Positions 38,697-48,040 of a DNA stretch of 64,000 bases are shown here, piece by piece. A model generated the notes under the pieces. It was not told the origin of the DNA and ran no database searches. It saw nothing but the letters and a program-made list of their open reading frames with translations. The stretch comes from JAIBCC01 sp963763855 (GTDB taxonomy: Bacteria; Acidobacteriota; Blastocatellia; Pyrinomonadales; Pyrinomonadaceae), in NCBI GenBank assembly GCA_963763855.1, contig CAVXPU010000002.1, forward strand, positions 310,001 through 374,000. The letters are read 5' to 3'. The translations under genes were made by a program, and so were the position numbers. Every line of letters begins with the position of its first letter. The first letter of the stretch is position 1.

Positions 38697-39412
38697 CTAT
38701 TTTTTCGGCGGGTTACTCGGACGAATATCAATCTTGCTCGAAAGTGCATTTGATTTTTGTTTGAGCAATTCCAAAACGACATTTGCAATATCATCTGCCT
38801 GTAGCTGCCACGCCTTTTCTTCGGTTATCTCCTGATCGCCAAATTCGGTATTTACTGAGCCTGGACAGATTAAACTGACCTTTATATTGTCGCTGCGGAC
38901 TTCCTGCATCATCGCTTCAGTAAATCCATTCAAAGCAAATTTCGAGGCATTGTAAGTCGCCATTTTAGGATGTGCATTTTGCCCCGCGAGTGATGAAATA
39001 TTGATGATATGTCCACCATTTCGTAATTTCATCAGCGGAATTGCATGATGGCAAGTGTAAAAAACACCGAAAAGATTCGTCTGCAAAACCCATTCAAAAT
39101 CATCGTCGAAGTTTCCTCAACGGTTTTGCCGAACACACCAACTCCGGCGTTATTCACCAAAATATCAACTCCGCCAAACAGACGAACACATTCATCGAAC
39201 ATCACTTCAACCTGAGTTGAGCTGCGAACATCGCAAATTTCGCCTTCAACTCTGCCAAAATGAGAGAGCTGCTCCAACGAACGTTTCAGCTGAAATTTAT
39301 CTCTCGCACAAATAAAAACCTTCGCTCCTTCATGCAAAAGTGCCTCGGCAATTGCCCGCCCAATTCCTTTTGTTCCGCCGGTAATAACGGCTACTTTATC
39401 TTTAATTTCCAT
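38697..39412 (-). pseudogene. Short-chain dehydrogenase/reductase, one frameshift
   Basis: The first frame starts MEIKDKVAVITGGTKGIGRA, the dinucleotide-binding TGxxxGIG motif, and includes VDILVNNAGVGVFG. Near 39100 the frame shifts; the next frame continues DDFEWVLQTNLFGVFYTCH, with the catalytic Ser in INISSLAG and the Tyr/Lys pair in TYNASKFALNGF. A single indel repairs it to about 238 residues, normal for a classical SDR. Substrate is unknown. It directly follows the last of the five paralogues (ATG one base after their stop), so it may belong to that operon. Confidence 0.85.
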
Positions 39413-40411
39413 TTAATTCGTCGGTACTTCAACCATTGTTTCCTTTACTCTAGGAGATTCTATTCGAGACAACTCTTTCCACAAAATAGCGACGCTACCA
39501 TCCTCATATTTTTTTACAATTCGAAGTGCAACAATAATGTCGTAGCGTTTATCAAAATCAAGTTCATTAAATATGCCGGCACCTTTAGACCGAAGAGAAT
39601 AACCGTTAAAAGCAATTGAACGCAAAACATAAGTCATATTCTCAACCGCTTTTAATTCTCGCCGATAGATAAAGCCTTCGCTTAAAACACCTTTCGCAAA
39701 TAACTCCGAGTTGGGTTCTTTTAGTTTTCCAACATCTGCAGTTGGCTGGAAATCAATCAAAAACTTCAAACCTGTAGTATCCAAAGTAGTTGATTCGAGA
39801 GCAACATCACCAATTCCAACAATTATTCCCTGACTTAAGACTCCGGGAACTCGAAAATTCTCATTCGTAAACATTAAATCGGCTAATCGCCGAATTCGAT
39901 AATCGCGGGTTCGAAACGAATATGAAGAACCGCCACCCGGCATTTCATATTGCTGGCATTCCGGCGTAACCGAAACCACTCTATCGCCGTCGGCACATTC
40001 CTTATCTTTCACCAATCTAACTAATCCTGTTTTCGGATTTTTCAAAAAAGCCGCAAACTTTTCCAACATTGCTTTTTCGGGAGCCAAAAACTGAAGCTCC
40101 TCTTTTGTTGACGCTCGATAAGGAACTTGGGAAATGCTTCTTTCTGTGTTTGCCTTCGGAATCACGCCCGAAATTCTTGGCGTGCCAATTTTGGGTTCTC
40201 CGCTACTAATACTCTTTATTCTTTCAAACTCCTGTTCTCGTTTGCGACGCACTTCGCTGTCTCTTCGTTGTGATTCCTGAGGTGATAGTCCACCTCGCTC
40301 CGGTGTCGGCGAATTGGTTGGACTTTGAGCATTGCCCAAAATTACCATAAATAGTATTGATGGTAGCAAAAAAAACTTCTGGATCGATGTTCTTTGTAAT
40401 TTCATACGCAT
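39413..40411 (-). CDS. Secreted paralogue 1 of five, unknown family
   Basis: The start is placed at 40411 (MRMKLQRTSIQKFFLLPSIL), after the previous gene's stop; a signal peptide follows. A Ser/Pro/Arg-rich linker leads into the shared core. In this copy the core includes EKFAAFLKNPKTGLVRLV, a Cys pair (KECADG, PECQQY), SSYSFRTRDYRIRRLADL, LSQGIIVGIGDVALES, YVLRSIAFNGYS, FDKRYDIIVALRIVKKYEDG and VAILWKEL. I recognise no database family. It is the last of the tandem set, next to the SDR gene. Confidence 0.75.
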   Translation of the reverse strand: MRMKLQRTSIQKFFLLPSILFMVILGNAQSPTNSPTPERGGLSPQESQRRDSEVRRKREQEFERIKSISSGEPKIGTPRISGVIPKANTERSISQVPYRASTKEELQFLAPEKAMLEKFAAFLKNPKTGLVRLVKDKECADGDRVVSVTPECQQYEMPGGGSSYSFRTRDYRIRRLADLMFTNENFRVPGVLSQGIIVGIGDVALESTTLDTTGLKFLIDFQPTADVGKLKEPNSELFAKGVLSEGFIYRRELKAVENMTYVLRSIAFNGYSLRSKGAGIFNELDFDKRYDIIVALRIVKKYEDGSVAILWKELSRIESPRVKETMVEVPTN

Positions 40412-40424
40412 ATAAGTTGACCGT

Positions 40425-41318
40425 TTATATTTCCGCGACCGTTCTATTCGAAGCGTCAGTTCTTTCAACCTTTCGTTGCGGCTTTTTCACTTCACGTTTG
40501 AGCTTTGGTGATTTCTTGCGATCCAATTCTTTCCACAAAATGGTAATATTTCCATCTGTTTCTTTGCGGATAATTCGAAAAGCAACGACAGAATCGATTC
40601 TCTTGTCGCCATCTAAAAGATTAAAAAACCAGCCTCGAAAATTCCTATAAACGCTTCCTCGATAAGCAATTATCCGAAGTGCATAGGTTGAATTTACGAT
40701 TGCCGGAAGTGCTTTTCGGTACTCAAAATCTCCAACTCTAATGCCTCTAACAATTCGGATAAACTGCTCGGTTGCCTTGCCGCCTTCCGTTTCGGGCGTA
40801 AATTTCGTTATAAAATTCATCCCTTGACTTTCAAGCGTCAGATTTTCCAACGAAACATCACCAAGCTCAGTCAAAATATTTTGCGAAAGCATTCCATCGG
40901 AAACCAATATCCCTTCTATCAAACGAAGGTCTGAAAGATATGCGGTCGTATATTCTTTTTCTCTAAATGAATAAAACGAACCATTCGGCACGGAGTTTTT
41001 ACAAGAATCATCAACTCTAATCACATAAACATTCGATTCACAGCCCACATCATTCATTAAACGAAAAATTCCGGTCTTAGGCTGCTCTAAAAATGCTTTG
41101 TATTTTGCTAAATCATCTTGATTGGGGAGCAATTGTCTTTCCTGTTCTTTAGTTCGTTTTGCCTTAAACGGCATGAAATAGTTGGCTTTAGCAGAAGCAG
41201 ATTGGGAGTTTCTTTCAGTAGATTTCGATTGGTTATTTGGTTGAGAAGTTTGAGCAAACACAGCGAAAGATGAAAAAATCAAAAAACACACTATTAATAA
41301 ATTGCTTACACTTTTCAT
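40425..41318 (-). CDS. Secreted paralogue 2 of five, unknown family
   Basis: The 297-residue protein has a clear signal peptide (MKSVSNLLIVCFLIFSSFAV). Core blocks matching its neighbours: YKAFLEQPKTGIFRLMNDVG, Cys pair (GCES, SCKN), FYSFREKEYTTAYLSDLRLI, LSQNILTELGDVSLENL, YALRIIAYRGSVYRNFRGW, FRIIRKETDGNITILWKELD. It carries a basic C-terminal extension (KLKREVKKPQRKVE). No enzyme motif is visible. It starts 24 bases after paralogue 3 ends. Confidence 0.75.
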   Translation of the reverse strand: MKSVSNLLIVCFLIFSSFAVFAQTSQPNNQSKSTERNSQSASAKANYFMPFKAKRTKEQERQLLPNQDDLAKYKAFLEQPKTGIFRLMNDVGCESNVYVIRVDDSCKNSVPNGSFYSFREKEYTTAYLSDLRLIEGILVSDGMLSQNILTELGDVSLENLTLESQGMNFITKFTPETEGGKATEQFIRIVRGIRVGDFEYRKALPAIVNSTYALRIIAYRGSVYRNFRGWFFNLLDGDKRIDSVVAFRIIRKETDGNITILWKELDRKKSPKLKREVKKPQRKVERTDASNRTVAEI

Positions 41319-41342
41319 AATCTTTCTTAGGTGATTAGTTTT

Positions 41343-42173
41343 CTATTGCACTTTTCTTTTATTGCGTCCTAACTCACGCCAAAGAAGTAACCAACTTCCA
41401 TCATCGTTTTTATTAACTACCTTAAACGCAACAATAATCTCCTCAAGCGTAGTTTCTTTCTTTGAAGGAAAGCTAACTGAACGCCAGTATTTGACTGAAC
41501 GTAAAGCATACGTCGAATTTAATTTAAGCGGTGCACTTACGTTATAAATCTTTCCATCAATTTCTACGCCTTTTAAAAATCTCTTATTTTGCCCATCAAT
41601 TTCAAACTCATTTTCAACGAGTTTGAGGTCTCTTAACGCCTTAATTTCTTTCGAATCACTGTCTAGTTTTTCAAATTCAACGTCTCCCAAATCCGCGATT
41701 AATCCAGCATTTCCGGTGTATGTTGAGACTTTGCCATTGTACAGAATCACATTTTTGTCTTGATAATCGGTATAACTTCTTTTCTTAAATGAATAATACG
41801 AGGCATTACCAATGATTTGAATCGCTTCCAAACATTTCTCGTCATTTACATCAATCAACTTCCTATCACAATTCTGAAACTCGAAAAGTTTGATAAGTCC
41901 GGATTTTGGATGCTTTAAGAAATTTGAATATTTACTAACTTGTTCTTTTGTAGGTTTTAATTTTCCAAGCTCAGCTTTTGTCAGAGTATTTTTTATTCCT
42001 GAAAGCCCGCTTCTTGGTCTTTCAACGGGGTCATTTTTCCTTGAGCGAGAATTTGCCTCGGCATAAACACGGTCTCGATTGTATGTTTGCTCTTGAGTCG
42101 CCGGATCAGATTGACCAAATAAAATACTTGAGCAACCGAGTACAATCTTCAACAAAAATAATGTTCGCATCAT
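41343..42173 (-). CDS. Secreted paralogue 3 of five, unknown family
   Basis: At 276 residues this is the most divergent copy. The N-terminus MMRTLFLLKIVLGCSSILFG is a signal peptide, possibly with a lipobox (VLGC), so it could be a lipoprotein. The core includes KYSNFLKHPKSGLIKLFEFQ, a Cys pair (NCDRK, KCLEA), SYYSFKKRSYTDYQDKNVIL, GLIADLGDVEFEKL, YALRSVKYWRSVSFP and WLLLWRELGRN. It begins at the base adjoining the stop of paralogue 4. Confidence 0.72.
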   Translation of the reverse strand: MMRTLFLLKIVLGCSSILFGQSDPATQEQTYNRDRVYAEANSRSRKNDPVERPRSGLSGIKNTLTKAELGKLKPTKEQVSKYSNFLKHPKSGLIKLFEFQNCDRKLIDVNDEKCLEAIQIIGNASYYSFKKRSYTDYQDKNVILYNGKVSTYTGNAGLIADLGDVEFEKLDSDSKEIKALRDLKLVENEFEIDGQNKRFLKGVEIDGKIYNVSAPLKLNSTYALRSVKYWRSVSFPSKKETTLEEIIVAFKVVNKNDDGSWLLLWRELGRNKRKVQ

Positions 42174-43095
42174 TTATTTACCCTTTTCAAAATTCAAAAC
42201 CGGAGAATCCTTCTGCGAAATCTCTTTCCAAAGTATCGTGATGTCCCCATTTTCGCTTTTTTCAACTATTCTGAAAACGATCACAATATCCTTCCTTTTA
42301 TCAAAATCAAACTCGTCGTAATTTACTCCATCAATCGAACGCTTCATTTTGCCTCGATAAGCAATTGAACGCAGTCCAAAAGTCGTTTCATTGGTTGCAA
42401 AAAATCCAAAGCGATACATGAAATTATCTTTTTTGATTCCTTCAATCATCAGAAGGTTGGTTTTGTCGTAAGATTCTCGATTGGCAGCGGGTTTGAAATC
42501 GAATAAAAACTTTAATCCTGCGGTTTCATTAGTTATCTGGTTCAATTCCACATTTCCAAGATTGACCATTATACCCTGCTGAAGAATCCCGTCGGTTTTG
42601 ATAACGTCTTTGTCCAAAATCAAATCAGCTAAATGATGAAGCCGGTAACTCTTTACGCGAAATGAATAAGCAGTTCCCGCTCCCGGAAACTGATATAACG
42701 AACAATTTGCCGCCGCAACTATAACACCCGGACCGCCAAAACACTGTGAATCTCCATTAAGTTTAAAGATTCCGGTATTCGAGTCTTTGAGAAATTCATC
42801 ATACTTTTCAAGCACCGCAGGAGACGGCGACATTAACTTAATTTCTTCTTTTTTCGGCTTGCGGTATAAAGACTGTATCCGCTCATTCGAGATATTTTTC
42901 GCGGATGGATTTACCGAAACAGGCATATCCAATTGTCGCAAAGCCTCAAAAGATTTATCAACGCCAGTACTTTCTCTATTTTGCTCACGTTTCCGATCGA
43001 CATTCGAACGTTGGGAAGATGTTGGCGAAGCTTGCTGACCAAAACAAAAAATTTGCCAACAAAAAAACAAACATTGTTGCTAATAGTGTTTTCAT
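42174..43095 (-). pseudogene. Secreted paralogue 4 of five, frameshift in signal peptide
   Basis: The ATG at 43095, behind AAGGATT, gives MKTLLATMFVFLLANFLF, a good signal peptide. The mature reading (FGQQASPTSSQRSNV onward) is in the next frame, with the break inside T runs at about 43045. The rest is intact to 42174: YDEFLKDSNTGIFKLNGDSQ, Cys pair (QCFGG, NCSLY), TAYSFRVKSYRLHHLADLIL, LQQGIMVNLGNVELNQI, GLRSIAYRGKMKRSIDG, FDKRKDIVIVFRIVEKSENG, ITILWKEIS. It is closest to paralogue 5. An upstream palindrome overlaps its leader. Confidence 0.72.
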
Positions 43096-43108
43096 AAATA
43101 ATCCTTAT

Positions 43109-43133
43109 CATGACTCAAAAGTTTTGAGTCATG
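43109..43133. promoter_or_regulatory. Perfect 25-base palindrome upstream of paralogue 4
   Basis: CATGACTCAAAA and TTTTGAGTCATG flank a single central base. It lies 14 bases upstream of the paralogue 4 ATG, against its ribosome-binding site. It could be an operator for a dimeric regulator or, as RNA, a hairpin that hides or exposes translation initiation. It has no adjacent T run, so a terminator is less likely. The rest of the 43096-43339 gap holds nothing else I recognise. Confidence 0.6.
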
Positions 43134-43339
43134 TATTTTCATCTCTGCTAACAAAAATAGGAAAAAACGAATCCCATTCTTCAGAAATAGTTTTATTAGC
43201 GTGTTCTTAAAGATTAGATTTCAAAATCTCCTAACACCCTTGTGATTTGACTGTCCACTACATCAGCCGACGACAAGCCAAAGAAACATCTCAAACTTAA
43301 AATATACAATGCTAGAAACGAATCCGTTTGACCATTTTC

Positions 43340-44282
43340 CTATTTACCTTTCGCGTCCAATTTAATTTCAGGCGAGGTTTTGCGAGTAATTTCCTTCCAA
43401 AGAATTGTTAAATCTCCATTCGGATCTTTTTCAACGACACGGAAAACCACCGTAATATCGTTGCGTTTATCAAAATTCATCTCATTGTATTCAATCCCGC
43501 TGACAGAACGCATTATTTTGCTCCGATACGCAATCGAACGCAGTGCGAAGGTAGATTTATAAGCCACATAAAGCCCGAAACTATATATAAAACCATCAGA
43601 CTTAATGCCTTTCCCGAGTTGTTCGTCAACTTTTCTGGAGCTCTTCGTTGTTCGTTGAAGGCTCGAAATCAACTAAATATTTCAAACCAGCGGATTCTGC
43701 GGAAATTTTATCCAGCTCAATATTGCCGAGATTAACCATTATTCCTTGCTGCAGCAAACTGCCGGTTCTAATTACATTTTTGTCTAATACTAAATCAGAC
43801 AGATGGAGCATCCGATGACTTTTTACCCGAAAAGAATAGGCAGTTCCAGCACCCGGAATATTATTCAATACGCAACCTTCATTAGCTACGACTACCTTAA
43901 GATTTGCGTCACAGTTTGAGTCTGCACTTAGTTTGAATATGCCTGTATCGGATTGTTGTAAGAAATTCTTGTACTGGGTGAGTATTGCATCAGAAGGCAA
44001 AAGATTCTTCAATTCTTTTTTGCTCGGCTTTCGGTATAGCGGATCCACAACCTGCCGTAAAATATCTTCTTTCGTCATTTGCGGATTTTGGATAATCTCC
44101 AAACTACGCAAATTCTCAAAACCGGCATTTATCTTCCTCGCGTCCAGTCTTGGATCCGTTCGGGTTTGCCCACCGGGATTAGGTTGAGGGGGAGGCGTTG
44201 TACTTGGAGTTTGACCGTTTACTGCCAAACTACTGCCAACTAACACTACCAAAACACCAATTGCTAACACACAGGAACGCAT
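43340..44282 (-). pseudogene. Secreted paralogue 5 of five, one frameshift
   Basis: The ATG at 44282 has GGAGG five bases upstream; a signal peptide follows (MRSCVLAIGVLVVLVGSSLA) and then a Pro/Thr/Arg linker. The core runs in frame (YKNFLQQSDTGIFKLSADSN, Cys pair, TAYSFRVKSHRMLHLSDLVL, LQQGIMVNLGNIELDKI) until about 43645. It then continues in another frame from LGKGIKSDGFIYSFGLYVAY through ALRSIAYRSKIMRSVSG, FDKRNDITVVFRVVEKDPNG and LTILWKEIT. A single indel repairs it. It follows gatB by 17 bases. Confidence 0.75.
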
Positions 44283-44299
44283 AAAGACCTCCATCTATT

Positions 44300-45769
44300 T
44301 CATAATTTCGCTTTCAAAATCTCATTAACAACCTTCGGATTTGCCTTCCCTTGCGAGGCTTTCATCACCTGCCCGACAAAGAATCCAAAGAGCTTTTCAT
44401 TTCCGTTTCTATACGCTGTTACTTGATTTTGCTCCTTTTCAATTATCTCGTCAACAATTTTTTCGATTGCGGAATTATCTGAGATCTGCTCAAAACCTTT
44501 TTCTTTGATCACAACATCGGCAGTTTTGCCGCTCGCAAACATCTCATTTAAGACTTCTTTTGCTTGATTATTATTGATATTTCCCGCGTCCAAAGTTTTG
44601 ATAAGTTCGGCAAGATTTTCGGGTGAAACAGTTGATTCGCTGATTGATTTGCTTGAATTATTCAATTCACGCAATAATTCGGACAAAATAAAGTTAGCCG
44701 AAACTCTTGGATTGTTCGAGGCTTTTGCGGTTACTTCATAAAACGCCGCAAGTTCCTTTTCTGTAACGAGTTGCGACGCGTCCGCATACGACAAACTGTA
44801 TTCGTCTATAAAACGATCTCGCATTGCATCAGGCAATTCCGGCATTTCGGCTTTAATTTTCGCAATAAATTCTTGCGACACGACCAACGGCTGCAAATCG
44901 GGTTCGGGAAAATATCGATAATCGTGAGCGTCTTCTTTGCTCCGCATAACGCGAGTTTTGTTGTTTTTATCGTCCCACAAACGCGTCTCTTGATTAACGC
45001 CTTCACCTGACTCATGTGCTTCAATTTGGCGTTCAATTTCGTATTCGATCGCCCTTTGCATAAATCGGACCGAGTTCAAATTCTTCAGCTCAACCTTCGT
45101 CCGAAATTCAGGTTCGCCGATCTTTCGGACGGAAACATTCGCCTCGCAACGCAAATTTCCTTTTTCCATATCGGCATCACTTGCACCAACCCATTGCAAC
45201 GCACGCCTTACATGATTGACATAATCATAAGCCTGCCACGAACTTCGAAAATCAGCCTTTGTAACAATTTCGCCAAGCGGAGTTCCCGCACGATTAAGGT
45301 CAACATACGAATATTTATCAACCTCGGGCAATCCTTCGTGAACATTCTTTCCCGCGTCTTCTTCAAGGTGCATTCGCTCAATCCGAATTTTCATCGGCTT
45401 AAATTCCATTGCCCGACCGTTTTCATCGCGTTCGGCAGTCATAATCGTTAGTTCGCCATTGGCGGAAAACGGCTTATCATATTGTGAAATCTGATAACCT
45501 TTCGGCAAATCAGGATAAAAATAATTCTTGCGAGAAAAGATCGAAGTCGGTTGAATTTCCAAACCCAACGACAACGCCGCTTTTGCCCCAAGTTCGATAA
45601 CCTTTTTGTTCAAAACAGGCAAAGCCCCCGGCAAACCAAGGCAAACCGGACACGTGTTCGAATTTGCATCATGCCCAAAACTAGTTGCACAACCGCAGAA
45701 AATCTTAGTTTCCGTCGCAAGCTGTGCGTGAATTTCCATCCCGATAATTACTTCCCAACCGTTTTTCAT
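44300..45769 (-). CDS. gatB: Aspartyl/glutamyl-tRNA amidotransferase subunit B
   Basis: The 489-residue protein starts KNGWEVIIGMEIHAQLATETKIF-like (family start), then NTCPVCLGLPGALPVLN, SRKNYFYPDLPKGYQISQ, and RMHLEEDAGKNVHE. The C-terminal tail (VKASQGKANPKVVNEIL-type) is the YqeY-like helical domain. With GatA and GatC it converts misacylated Glu-tRNA(Gln) or Asp-tRNA(Asn). gatA and gatC are not in this window. Downstream lie the five secreted paralogues in the same direction. Confidence 0.96.
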   Translation of the reverse strand: MKNGWEVIIGMEIHAQLATETKIFCGCATSFGHDANSNTCPVCLGLPGALPVLNKKVIELGAKAALSLGLEIQPTSIFSRKNYFYPDLPKGYQISQYDKPFSANGELTIMTAERDENGRAMEFKPMKIRIERMHLEEDAGKNVHEGLPEVDKYSYVDLNRAGTPLGEIVTKADFRSSWQAYDYVNHVRRALQWVGASDADMEKGNLRCEANVSVRKIGEPEFRTKVELKNLNSVRFMQRAIEYEIERQIEAHESGEGVNQETRLWDDKNNKTRVMRSKEDAHDYRYFPEPDLQPLVVSQEFIAKIKAEMPELPDAMRDRFIDEYSLSYADASQLVTEKELAAFYEVTAKASNNPRVSANFILSELLRELNNSSKSISESTVSPENLAELIKTLDAGNINNNQAKEVLNEMFASGKTADVVIKEKGFEQISDNSAIEKIVDEIIEKEQNQVTAYRNGNEKLFGFFVGQVMKASQGKANPKVVNEILKAKL

Positions 45770-45792
45770 ATCTTTTTATTACTCTGTCTAAT

Positions 45793-46779
45793 TTACTTTC
45801 CTTTCGCTTTCGTTGGTGCTGGCTTAACAAATTTGAAAGAATCAAAAAATGACTTCGCTTCAGCCGAAGCGTGTTTTTCATCGCTCCCACGTAGGAATAT
45901 TTGATAGGATTTACCATTCTTAACTAGACTCCAAACCTTGGTCTTTCCGGATTCAATGTCCAAGTAATACTCAATACCTTGCTCATCGCCGACAGCGATT
46001 GTCCTTGGTTTCTCTTTTACCGAAGACTCCGTGGAGCCTCGCAAAAACTCTAGTATATCAGCCTTTGGGAGTCCCAAAACCTCTTTGCTTATATCAGTTA
46101 CAATAATTCCATATTCTTCCGATTGAGAAGCTACCGAAATAGTATATTGAAATAAACTCTTGACTCCATCGACCCCAATTTTCTTGGTTTGAACTTGTGG
46201 TTTTGAAGGAAATAAGAGAGCGAATCCGGAAGCGTTTGAAGTGAATGTCGTCCATTTTTCCCCAACGTTGCCTTCAGTAAAATTAAACGAATCGAAGACT
46301 TTTTTCGTTGATGCCGAATTCACAAATGGCGACGTCCCAAGGGCAATTATCTGATACAAGTTGTATTTGACCAAAAAAACCTTCACTTTTCCAACTCCGC
46401 CGGCAAATGAAAAATACACCTCTTTACCATTATGCCCGCCCAAAGTCACCGATTTTTCCGAAATCTTTTTGGCTTTTCGACCGCTTATCAATGAAGCGAT
46501 TCCGGCATCAAGGCTTTTTTCAATTGCGGCAGGTTCCTCAGTTGCAAATGGATATTGGTTAACAGAAACCCCGTGAGCCCCATTTTGACCATTAACCAAA
46601 TACACTTTAATGGTTAATTTACCAAAACTAGTATCTCCGGTTCTCGTCTGCGGCGTCGGCTTTCCGTTTAGCCAAACTGTAAAGCCTTCATTAGGCGGCG
46701 TAAATTGTTGAGCTAAAAGATTTTGTGTAAATAATCCGGCAATTATGACAAACAGAACTAGTGAAATTCTTACCCTCAT
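45793..46779 (-). CDS. Secreted protein, unknown function
   Basis: The start at 46779 (MRVRISLVLFVIIAGLFTQN) has GGAG six bases upstream and a clear signal peptide. The roughly 328-residue protein contains two similar halves. Each reads like F...LFPS/P..G..V.....K..G, then a beta-rich segment ending in (S/A)..KKVFDSFNF or AKSFFDSFKF, suggesting an internal duplication. I recognise no catalytic motif. It lies between recA and gatB on the same strand. Confidence 0.7.
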   Translation of the reverse strand: MRVRISLVLFVIIAGLFTQNLLAQQFTPPNEGFTVWLNGKPTPQTRTGDTSFGKLTIKVYLVNGQNGAHGVSVNQYPFATEEPAAIEKSLDAGIASLISGRKAKKISEKSVTLGGHNGKEVYFSFAGGVGKVKVFLVKYNLYQIIALGTSPFVNSASTKKVFDSFNFTEGNVGEKWTTFTSNASGFALLFPSKPQVQTKKIGVDGVKSLFQYTISVASQSEEYGIIVTDISKEVLGLPKADILEFLRGSTESSVKEKPRTIAVGDEQGIEYYLDIESGKTKVWSLVKNGKSYQIFLRGSDEKHASAEAKSFFDSFKFVKPAPTKAKGK

Positions 46780-46886
46780 GTTTTTCTCCAAGTTAATGAT
46801 TAAATTGCAACAAAACGAAAAATAAAACGCGAACTATGTTTTAATCATAATCCGCGTTTCACATAAATTCAAAGCTATTTTACTTT

Positions 46887-47948
46887 CTAAGCTTTCTCGG
46901 CTTTTGCCGCTTTCTCAGTCGTTTCAGTTTTTACTTCAATCAACCCAAGAGCAACCTTCACATCATACTCAACCCGATCGCGTAATTCCGTATTTTCCTT
47001 GAACAATTTTTTGACGTTTTCGCGTCCTTGCCCGAGGCGTTCGCCTTTGTAGGAAAACCACGCACCGCTTTTTTCTACGATTTCAAATTTTGTCGCCAAA
47101 TCAATCAAATCACCTTCTTTTGAAATTCCTTCGCCATACATAATGTCGAATTCGCATTCGCGGAACGGCGGGGCGACTTTATTTTTGACCATTTTGATCT
47201 TCGTGCGATTGCCGACAACCCGGTCGCCTTCTTTGATGGCACCGATTCTGCGAATATCGATTCGAACGGAAGCGTAAAACTTCAAGGCTTTTCCACCTGT
47301 TGTCGTTTCAGGCGACCCAAACATCACGCCGATTTTATCGCGTAATTGGTTGATAAAAATGAAGCAAGTGTTTGAACTTGAAACAATTGCGGTCAATTTT
47401 CGCAACGCTTGCGACATCAAGCGAGCTTGCAAGCCCATGTGTGAATCGCCCATTTCGCCGTCAATTTCGGCACGCGGAACAAGTGCCGCAACTGAGTCAA
47501 TTACAATCACATCAACGCTTGCCGATCGGACTAAAGTCTCCGCAATTTCCAACGCTTGTTCGCCAGAATCAGGTTGCGAGATCAGCATTTCGTCAATGTT
47601 TACCCCAAGTTTTTCTGCGTAATCAGGGTCGAGTGCGTGTTCTGCGTCAATATACGCGGCTGTTCCGCCAAGCTTTTGAGCCGATGCGACAACTTGCAAT
47701 GCCAATGTCGTTTTACCCGAACTTTCAGGTCCGTAAACTTCGATAATTCTGCCGCGTGGAAATCCGCCGACCCCAATCGCCGCGTCCAAACTCAAACAGT
47801 TAGTCGTAATTGACCCGACTTCTTCGTGCGGTCTTTCCCCAAGCCGCATTATCGAGCCTTTGCCGAATTTTTTTTCAATATTGGCAAGTGCCGATTCAAT
47901 TGCTTTACTTTTCTCTAATGATGCCATTTTTGTTGCTTCTCCAGCCAT
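46887..47948 (-). CDS. recA: Recombinase A
   Basis: The 353-residue protein has the Walker A GPESSGKT (73-80), VDVIVIDSVAALVPRAEIDG (Walker B region), MSQALRKLTAI, and FINQLRDKIGVMFG. A strong AAAGGAGAG precedes the ATG. RecA forms filaments on single-stranded DNA for recombination and, in many bacteria, triggers LexA cleavage. The C-terminus is Lys/Ala-rich instead of strongly acidic. Confidence 0.97.
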   Translation of the reverse strand: MAGEATKMASLEKSKAIESALANIEKKFGKGSIMRLGERPHEEVGSITTNCLSLDAAIGVGGFPRGRIIEVYGPESSGKTTLALQVVASAQKLGGTAAYIDAEHALDPDYAEKLGVNIDEMLISQPDSGEQALEIAETLVRSASVDVIVIDSVAALVPRAEIDGEMGDSHMGLQARLMSQALRKLTAIVSSSNTCFIFINQLRDKIGVMFGSPETTTGGKALKFYASVRIDIRRIGAIKEGDRVVGNRTKIKMVKNKVAPPFRECEFDIMYGEGISKEGDLIDLATKFEIVEKSGAWFSYKGERLGQGRENVKKLFKENTELRDRVEYDVKVALGLIEVKTETTEKAAKAEKA

Positions 47949-47997
47949 TTTTTCTCTCCTTTTGTGCCGCTTCTATTAAAAGACAAGTGAAGTGTAG

Positions 47998-48040
47998 CAC
48001 AAAAGAAGGCTTTTGTGAAATGATGTTTCACGTATGAAAC
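47998..48040. promoter_or_regulatory. Two dyads upstream of recA, candidate operator region
   Basis: CACAAAAG-AAGG-CTTTTGTG (47998-48017) and GTTTCA-CGTA-TGAAAC (48025-48040) are both perfect dyads, 50-92 bases upstream of the recA start. The second has the spacing of a LexA-type operator, but its sequence is neither the enterobacterial nor the Gram-positive box, so assignment to SOS control is a guess. Confidence 0.4.
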
